Below the pieces are notes generated by a model, which saw only the letters and a list, made by a program, of their open reading frames with translations, had not been told where the DNA came from and searched no databases. Positions 14,783 through 19,173 of a stretch of DNA of 19,173 bases are shown piece by piece (the first letter of the stretch is position 1; the number at the start of each line of letters is the position of its first letter). Made by a program: the position numbers and the translations under genes. This DNA is from Sphingobacterium sp. (GTDB taxonomy: Bacteria; Bacteroidota; Bacteroidia; SpSt-205): NCBI GenBank assembly GCA_028276345.1, contig JAPYWM010000006.1, forward strand, positions 1-19,173. The letters are read 5' to 3'.

Positions 14783-16655
14783 TAAGCGCAATCAGCGCTT
14801 CCAACGCCTCCTCCTCCGGCACATTTTTGCGCACGATCTCCTTCCCACGATAAAGGTGGATAGTGCCGGGCCCCGCCCCCACATACCCATAATCGGCATC
14901 CGCCATTTCGCCGGGGCCATTGACAATGCAGCCCATGATGGCGATCTTGAGGCCTTTAAGATGGTCTGTGCGCGCCCGAATGCGCGCCGTAACCTCCTCT
15001 AAGTTGAAGAGGGTGCGACCGCAGGAGGGACAAGCGATGTAGTCGGTTTTCGTGAGGCGGAGGCGGGCCGCCTGCAAAAGGTCAAAGGCGATGCGTACGG
15101 CGGCGGCCGCCGGCCGCTCCCGAATCAGCAGCCACAGCCCATCCACCAGCCCATCAGATAGAAGCAGGCTAGTTTGGCAGGCCACCTCCACGGCTAAGGC
15201 ATGGGCGGGACGAGGTTCCGGACTCTCCCTCGGCGGGTCCATAATCCAGCGCCCCACCATCGGTGGCCGATACCCCCGCTGCGCCGCATACAAACGCATC
15301 CACCGCATCTCCAGCGCCGGCAAAGGCCCCTCCGCCTCTAACACCCACACCACCCGCCTATCCGCCAAAAAACCCACATCCTCCTGTAAAAGGTCCGCCG
15401 GCCTCAGCCGCACCCAGTTCAGCTTATCATGCCGAAGCGTCGCCTGCAGCCACCCCTCCACCGACTCAAAAAACGGCGTATCCTGCGGCCGAGCCACCTT
15501 CTCCCACAGCGGCGCATCGTAAATCAAAGCTATGTCCGCCGGAAGGGCTTCCTCGGGCACCTGCGACCCCACATATAGGTAATCGGGCTTCCTTTCGCCG
15601 CCATAGAGAGAAAGCCCCCGTGGACTTTGGTGGTGGTCCGCCACTACGATGCCGGGCAGATCAGCTCCCACCTGCTCTACGCTCCACTGGCTATAGCGCT
15701 CGTAGGAAAGGCCTTGGGAGGGCCACTCAGGTTCCGGCAAGCTCAGCGAAACCCCCCGATGCTGCTCTACAAACTCCACCAGCGCCTTACAAGTCGGAAG
15801 CTCGTTTTCGGGCGGCTCCGTCAAAGACACGCGCACCGTGTCTCCGATGCCATCCAGTAAGAGCGCCTCTATGCCCAGTGCCGACTTGATGCGCCCATCC
15901 GTCCCATCCCCCGCCTCCGTCACCCCCACATGAATCGGATACAACCGCCCATGCGCCTTTAGCCGTGCCACCAGATGCCGATACGCCCCCACCATCACCA
16001 CCGGATTGGACGCCTTCATAGAAATCACGATGTTGTAAAACCCCTCCGCCTCGCATATCCGCACAAACTCCATGGCCGACTCCACCATGCCTTCCGGCGT
16101 ATCCCCGTACCGGCTCATAATCCGGTCCGAGAGCGAGCCGTGATTGACCCCAATGCGCATCGCCGTCCCATACTCCTTACATACGCGCACGAGCGGCGCA
16201 AACCGCTCATAAATCCGCTCTAACTCCGCCTCATAAGCCGCATCCGTGTATTCTATGAGTTGAAAGCGTTTCTTATCCGCATAGTTGCCGGGGTTGATGC
16301 GCACTTTTTCGACGATGCGGGCGGCTATCTCGGCGGCCTTGGGCGTGTAATGAATGTCGGCTACGAGGGGCACTTTATATCCCTTTTGGCGGAGCTGGGC
16401 TTTGATTTCGGCGAGGGCTTCGGCTTCCTTTTGGCTGGGGGCCGTAATCCGCACATAATCCGCACCTGCCTCCACTAACCGAATCACCTCCGCCACCACG
16501 GCCGCAGTATTCAGGGTGTCGGCCGTCGTCATGCTTTGGAGCCGAATCGGGTTTTTTCCCCCTACCGGCACATCCCCAATCGGCACCTCCAACGTCGGCA
16601 GCCGCCGCGGACTCACCAGCGACTCATAATACGCCCTCAGCTCATGCAGACTCAT
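14712..16655 (-). CDS. ispG: 4-hydroxy-3-methylbut-2-enyl-diphosphate synthase (IspG/GcpE), large insertion form
   Basis: IspG converts methylerythritol cyclodiphosphate to hydroxymethylbutenyl diphosphate, the penultimate step of the MEP isoprenoid pathway, using a [4Fe-4S] cluster. The 647 residues fit the long form found in Bacteroidota, Chlamydiae and plants. The TIM barrel spans about 20-290 with PIRLQSMTTADT (36-47), VADIHY (98-103) and RIGVNHGSLSDR (167-178). The inserted domain is at about 300-535. The C-terminal cluster domain has CPSC with Cys542 and Cys545, MGCIVNGPGE with Cys576 and the ligand Glu583, then MADADYGYVG. All ligands are present. The start ATG follows a TAACTTTG promoter element by 14 bases. 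The 3' end overlaps the aminotransferase gene antisense by 71 bp. Confidence 0.96.
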   Translation of the reverse strand: MSLHELRAYYESLVSPRRLPTLEVPIGDVPVGGKNPIRLQSMTTADTLNTAAVVAEVIRLVEAGADYVRITAPSQKEAEALAEIKAQLRQKGYKVPLVADIHYTPKAAEIAARIVEKVRINPGNYADKKRFQLIEYTDAAYEAELERIYERFAPLVRVCKEYGTAMRIGVNHGSLSDRIMSRYGDTPEGMVESAMEFVRICEAEGFYNIVISMKASNPVVMVGAYRHLVARLKAHGRLYPIHVGVTEAGDGTDGRIKSALGIEALLLDGIGDTVRVSLTEPPENELPTCKALVEFVEQHRGVSLSLPEPEWPSQGLSYERYSQWSVEQVGADLPGIVVADHHQSPRGLSLYGGERKPDYLYVGSQVPEEALPADIALIYDAPLWEKVARPQDTPFFESVEGWLQATLRHDKLNWVRLRPADLLQEDVGFLADRRVVWVLEAEGPLPALEMRWMRLYAAQRGYRPPMVGRWIMDPPRESPEPRPAHALAVEVACQTSLLLSDGLVDGLWLLIRERPAAAAVRIAFDLLQAARLRLTKTDYIACPSCGRTLFNLEEVTARIRARTDHLKGLKIAIMGCIVNGPGEMADADYGYVGAGPGTIHLYRGKEIVRKNVPEEEALEALIALIKADGRWVEPSAEKPAPADESLL

Positions 16656-16669
16656 ACGAGAAGTCCTAA

Positions 16670-16677
16670 CAAAGTTA
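16670..16677 (-). promoter_or_regulatory. Bacteroidota -7 element for ispG
   Basis: On the minus strand this is TAACTTTG, an exact TAnnTTTG match, ending 14 bases before the ispG ATG. A short untranslated leader of about 8-11 bases is predicted, longer than for the other genes here. Confidence 0.5.
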
Positions 16678-16758
16678 GCTCACCCTCCGCATATGCCTGT
16701 TCTCAAGCCTCGCTTTCCCTGAGTTTGCTTCCATGACGGCCTCCCCCCCACCTCATCC

Positions 16759-16872
16759 ATGAAGTGGCTGATACCCTTTTCGGAGCGAGCCAAAGCGCTG
16801 AAAGCCCAGCTGAATGCGGTTTTTTGGCGGGGTCTTTCGGAGGAGGGCCTTATGAGGGAGGCGGCTGAGTGA
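16759..16872 (+). CDS. Possible small protein of 37 residues, unknown
   Basis: This ATG-to-TGA frame encodes a 37-residue peptide starting MKWLIPFSERAKALKAQLNA, basic at first and acidic at its end, which could form an amphipathic helix. Its ATG overlaps by ATGA the stop of a nine-codon frame beginning at 16733. That frame in turn starts 5 bases after TGAGTTTG (16720-16727), one mismatch from the -7 consensus. This spacing matches other promoters in the window, which is the main reason for listing it. I recognise no family, and a chance ORF is quite possible. Confidence 0.22.
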   Translation: MKWLIPFSERAKALKAQLNAVFWRGLSEEGLMREAAE

Positions 16873-17078
16873 GGGGGGTTAGCCTGCCTCCGAAGCCCCC
16901 GGCAGAGCTCATCCAGCCCTTCGTAGCAGCCCGCCGAGCCTATGCCTCCAAAAGCGGCCCCCTCATAGCGCCCCATTTTCCCCTCCCTCCCAGTGGGAAA
17001 CCGGGTCTCCGCTGTGTCTTCTTTGAGCCCCTTTGCCCCCTCCCCAAATACTTGCATGCTATATTGATTATAACTCTA

Positions 17079-17086
17079 CATCTTTG
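17079..17086 (+). promoter_or_regulatory. Possible -7 element for the secreted-protein gene
   Basis: CATCTTTG is one mismatch from TAnnTTTG and ends 7 bases before the ATG at 17094. A TTG lies at 17052-17054, slightly farther than the usual -33 spacing. The sequence just upstream is AT-rich, unlike the surroundings, which fits a promoter. Confidence 0.4.
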
Positions 17087-17093
17087 CTCCGAT

Positions 17094-18020
17094 ATGCGCC
17101 GCTTAGTACTACTTCTCTGCGGAATGCTGTCCATGATTTTTGGACAGGTGTCCAGCTTAGCCTGGGTGGAGTTAGCCGACACAGTGTATAGGATAGAGAA
17201 TGCCCAAGACACGTTTGTTTACATTCAGAGCCGAAGTGGGAATGTGCGGCGGTTTGACTTGTATTTCTCGCTGGGAAGTAATCTCTTTTTAGTAGCTTAT
17301 GATAGTGTGTATTTGGATGGGAGTGGCCGGGTTCAGCGCATCCGCAGCTATAAGCGGGAGAATTCTAACGATAGTTTACTTTGGGAGCAGCGGTTCAGCT
17401 ACTCGGGTTCTCCTGCTTTGAGGATTGAGACTACCCATGATACCTCTTCCAATGTGTTAGAGGAGAAGCTCTGTTACGGCCTGAGTATGTTTGAGGGGGC
17501 AGTGGTTTGGAGGCTTGGCTTAAGGCTTGGCTTTGTAGGCGGGCCAGCCATTCCTACGTGGGCCTATCCTGCTATCTATCGTATAGAACAAGTTGGAGAC
17601 AGCGTCTTAGTCCGAAGTTTCTCTGATAATCAGGCTCTTGCGGTTGCTCGGCGGACACGCCCCAGCGCTTGTGATACGTTCATATACTATGGGGGTCCTG
17701 CCAATGGTCCGTTCAGTTTCTACTTTGGTGGTAAAATCTGTCACACGAATGGGCGCATAGACAGCGTTATTTCCCAAGTTTCGAGGACTTACTGGTCTTA
17801 TGTTAATAATCGTCCCATCCAGCAAGTGGAGGTGAACACAGGGGGCTCTGACACGATCCAATACACCTACGATGCCGCGGGTCGGCTCATTGAGACTCGG
17901 CAGTCTGGCGTAGATAATAACCGCCCCTACCAGAGACGATACATTCTGCGGTACCGAAGTGCGCCGTCGTGCTCTTACCTGCCAGCCGGCGGGGGCTTTT
18001 ACGGCTTTACGGCTGTATGA
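17094..18020 (+). CDS. Secreted protein of unknown function, interrupted by a frameshift in its T9SS-like tail
   Basis: The frame is open from 16869, but the start is placed at the ATG at 17094. There the protein begins with a signal peptide (MRRLVLLLCGMLSMIFGQ) just after a promoter-like element. About 308 residues are encoded before the TGA at 18018-18020. The mature part is rich in beta-strand-like stretches and contains YTYDAAGRLIETR, similar to the YD-type units of bacterial wall or toxin proteins, but only as a single copy. I recognise no catalytic motif. The natural C-terminus appears to continue in the +1 frame to 18153. Shifting frame within the GGGGGCTTTT tract near 17990-18000 would join PAG to AFTALRLYDLQGRIVWQG, a T9SS-like tail. 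Codon use is more T-rich than in neighbouring genes. Confidence 0.7.
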   Translation: MRRLVLLLCGMLSMIFGQVSSLAWVELADTVYRIENAQDTFVYIQSRSGNVRRFDLYFSLGSNLFLVAYDSVYLDGSGRVQRIRSYKRENSNDSLLWEQRFSYSGSPALRIETTHDTSSNVLEEKLCYGLSMFEGAVVWRLGLRLGFVGGPAIPTWAYPAIYRIEQVGDSVLVRSFSDNQALAVARRTRPSACDTFIYYGGPANGPFSFYFGGKICHTNGRIDSVISQVSRTYWSYVNNRPIQQVEVNTGGSDTIQYTYDAAGRLIETRQSGVDNNRPYQRRYILRYRSAPSCSYLPAGGGFYGFTAV

Positions 18021-18153
18021 CCTTCAAGGCCGCATAGTGTGGCAAGGGAGCGTGCGGGGAGGAGAAACCTTTGAAGTGCCTTTGACTCTGCCGCCGGGTC
18101 TCTACTACTTACATACCGATGCGGGGATGGCCCGGCTGTACCTCATGCCCTAA
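17959..18153 (+). pseudogene. Out-of-frame T9SS-type sorting tail of the preceding gene
   Basis: This frame contains LRLYDLQGRIVWQG followed by LPPGLYYLHTDAGMARLYLMP and a TAA at 18151-18153. The pattern LYD-x-x-GR-x-V, then a glycine turn, then LP-x-GLYYL matches the second half of a type A sorting domain. It aligns with the tail of the M43 protease in this window (ATGRLVWQG and WPSGLYLLRIG). It has no start of its own that makes sense; the GTG at 17959 is incidental. It is best read as the displaced end of the secreted protein. Confidence 0.6.
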
Positions 18154-18176
18154 GGGGAGCGAAACTACCCTTTTAC

Positions 18177-18210
18177 GCGCCCCCTGCTTCTGGTAGGGGG
18201 CGCTTCTTCT
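18177..18210 (+). terminator. Intrinsic terminator after the secreted-protein gene
   Basis: GCGCCCCCT (18177-18185) pairs perfectly with AGGGGGCGC (18195-18203) around a nine-base loop, and TTCTTCT follows. It lies 24 bases after the TAA at 18153, so it would end the transcript that includes the out-of-frame tail, which supports the tail belonging to the gene. Confidence 0.75.
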
Positions 18211-18370
18211 AACCCCCGCAGGTGAAAACCAGAAGATTTAGGTAGCCATGAAGCTGGGCATGGGGAGGGAGAGCCTCTTTCTGGACTAAGGAAGCATAGG
18301 CAGCGCTTTTTCCAGATAGGGCTGGGCTCTGCAGGCCTACTCAGGCTGGCGACTTTCTTGCTGGCCCGGC

Positions 18371-18480
18371 CTTATACCATTTTGAGGCCAAGGCTTTCTT
18401 AATGTGAAGAGGGGATGGGCGCGCCCGCCCTACGGGCGGGCGCGCCCAAAAAGAAAGTTTATAATGGAAAATGGTATTAG
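18371..18480. repeat. 110-bp nested inverted-repeat element (MITE- or REP-like)
   Basis: Three sets of arms pair in order. The outer arms are CTTATACCATTTT (18371-18383) and AAAATGGTATTAG (18468-18480), with one mismatch. The middle arms are CTTTCTT (18394-18400) and AAGAAAG (18451-18457). The core is a perfect 14-bp stem, GGGCGCGCCCGCCC (18417-18430) and GGGCGGGCGCGCCC (18434-18447), around the loop TAC. No target duplication is obvious and no transposase is present. Neither strand has a U-tract after the core hairpin, so it is not a standard terminator. Confidence 0.65.
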
Positions 18481-18562
18481 GACGAAGCGAGGTCGGTACG
18501 CGGGGGAAATGGGAGGGGTAGAGAGAGTCTTGGGTGGACCTTAGGGTGGGATTTCTGATGGG

Positions 18563-19173
18563 TTAGTGGAAGGGGGTTTTGAGGGAGACTCGAGTAGCGC
18601 CGTTTTCCTTTTGCACTTCCAGATAGGCGGAAAGGAACTCCTTTGCTTCCACCTTATGGGAAATCAGCCCAATGTAGCGGCCCTGGCTGGCAAGCCGATG
18701 AAGGGTACGCATGACGAAACCAAAATTCTCCGTAGAGAGCGTATCAAACCCCTCATCAATGAAGAAAAAGCTCTGTGGGGTTTTGGTTTGTTTTGTTTTT
18801 AGGCGCATAATGCGGTCGGATAAAGCTAAGGCCAGCGCCAGCGAAACTAAAAACTTTTCGCCGCCTGAGAGGGTCTTTATAGCTCGGGGCTGGCTCCCCC
18901 CGCTTTGAAGATCCTGAATCTGTAAAATTTCCTCTTTTGCGGACTGTCCAGGGTCTGTTTTCTCAGGCATGCGCAGTTCCAAAGTTCCTCCAAGCCAATT
19001 CTGCAAATGCCCATTCGCCTCCTCAATCAACGGCTTGAGCAAAATCTGCCGCACAAAATAACGTTCGAATTCTCCTCCCGCTATCGCTTTTGCCACTTTC
19101 GAAATCAGCTGTAGTTCATTGGAGAGGGTATCAAAGGCGTTTTTAGTTTGTTCTATCTCGGTTGTGAGTTCTG
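18563..19173 (-). CDS. sbcC: Exonuclease SbcCD subunit C (SMC-like ATPase), C-terminal part
   Basis: The frame has no stop codon up to the window edge, so this is the last ~203 residues of a larger protein; the GTG at 19096 is not the true start. It shows the ABC signature LSGGEKFLVSLALALALSD, the Walker B segment FFFIDEGFDTL, and the IGLISHKVE H-loop region, all in SbcC order. The upstream residues (GGEFERYFVRQILLKPLIEEAN) match the SbcC segment where the coiled coil returns to the ATPase head. SbcC with the nuclease SbcD opens hairpins and trims DNA ends. The N-terminal Walker A half and sbcD are outside the window. Rad50-type relatives are the alternative, but the LALALALSD signature favours SbcC. 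Confidence 0.88.
   Translation of the reverse strand, partial: ELTTEIEQTKNAFDTLSNELQLISKVAKAIAGGEFERYFVRQILLKPLIEEANGHLQNWLGGTLELRMPEKTDPGQSAKEEILQIQDLQSGGSQPRAIKTLSGGEKFLVSLALALALSDRIMRLKTKQTKTPQSFFFIDEGFDTLSTENFGFVMRTLHRLASQGRYIGLISHKVEAKEFLSAYLEVQKENGATRVSLKTPFH

Larger units (their letters stand above)
16656..17093. other. Mostly gene-free stretch between ispG and a secreted-protein gene
   Basis: This 438-bp region holds the ispG promoter near its left end, a possible pair of tiny ORFs (16733-16872) and the promoter-like element of the next gene at 17079-17086. The remaining part, about 16873-17078, shows no convincing coding pattern, repeat or RNA. A 125-residue minus-strand frame here has no recognisable features. 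Confidence 0.6.
18154..18562. other. Gene-free region with a terminator and a nested inverted-repeat element
   Basis: This 409-bp stretch between the secreted-protein tail and sbcC holds a strong hairpin terminator at 18177-18210 and a palindromic element at 18371-18480. I see no coding frame, tRNA or known RNA in 18211-18370 or 18481-18562. Confidence 0.65.

Noticed and set aside
16680..17057. 125-residue minus-strand frame upstream of the secreted-protein gene
   Set aside because: Its composition is unstructured, it has no motif, and it covers the AT-rich promoter region of the 17094 gene.
16869..17093. 75-codon N-terminal extension of the secreted protein
   Set aside because: The extension would bury the signal peptide inside the protein, and it crosses the promoter-like element just before 17094.
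18417..18447. Perfect 14-bp GC stem read as a terminator for sbcC
   Set aside because: On the minus strand the sequence after the hairpin is ATCCCCTC, not U-rich, and the T-run lies before the stem. It fits the larger nested repeat better.

Overview
The window looks like a piece of a Bacteroidota (Bacteroidetes/Chlorobi-type) chromosome. Four things point there: a secreted protease with a type IX secretion (T9SS) type A sorting tail, a 647-residue IspG carrying the large central insertion, a LeuRS with an insertion just before KMSKS, and repeated copies of the TAnnTTTG -7 promoter element. The base composition is GC-rich by eye. I cannot name a genus.

Layout. (1) 1-3139, plus strand: the last codons of pyruvate dehydrogenase E1 alpha, then an overlapping membrane PP2C phosphatase with two LysM domains, then a membrane Ser/Thr kinase 5 bp later. 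This looks like one operon encoding a reversible phosphorylation pair whose two members both reach across the membrane. (2) 3277-6998, minus strand: leuS and fmt, coupled by a one-base TGATG overlap. (3) 7116-9003, plus strand: tpx and a secreted PhoD-like phosphatase, divergent from leuS. (4) 9004-11205, minus strand: a large membrane protein with seven tandem 49-residue beta-helix-like repeats. Its stop codon abuts that of the phosphatase. (5) 11281-13527, plus strand: an M43 metalloprotease with three CUB domains and a T9SS tail, divergent from the repeat protein. (6) 13595-14782, plus strand: a class I aminotransferase whose 3' end overlaps the convergent ispG (14712-16655, minus strand) by 71 bp. 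(7) 16656-17093: a largely gene-free stretch with a possible tiny ORF pair. (8) 17094-18153: a secreted protein whose T9SS-like tail is in another frame. (9) 18154-18562: a terminator and a 110-bp nested inverted-repeat element. (10) 18563 to the edge, minus strand: the C-terminus of SbcC.

Most of the genes are housekeeping or recognisable accessory genes; I see no CRISPR array, tRNA, rRNA or intact insertion sequence. Four observations stand out. First, -7-like elements sit 3-7 bases before several start codons, which predicts leaderless mRNAs and corrects several gene starts. Second, the PP2C phosphatase, not the kinase, carries the peptidoglycan-binding LysM modules. Third, the 49-residue-repeat membrane protein has no known function. 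Fourth, a nested palindromic element and a frameshifted T9SS tail lie close together near the right end.
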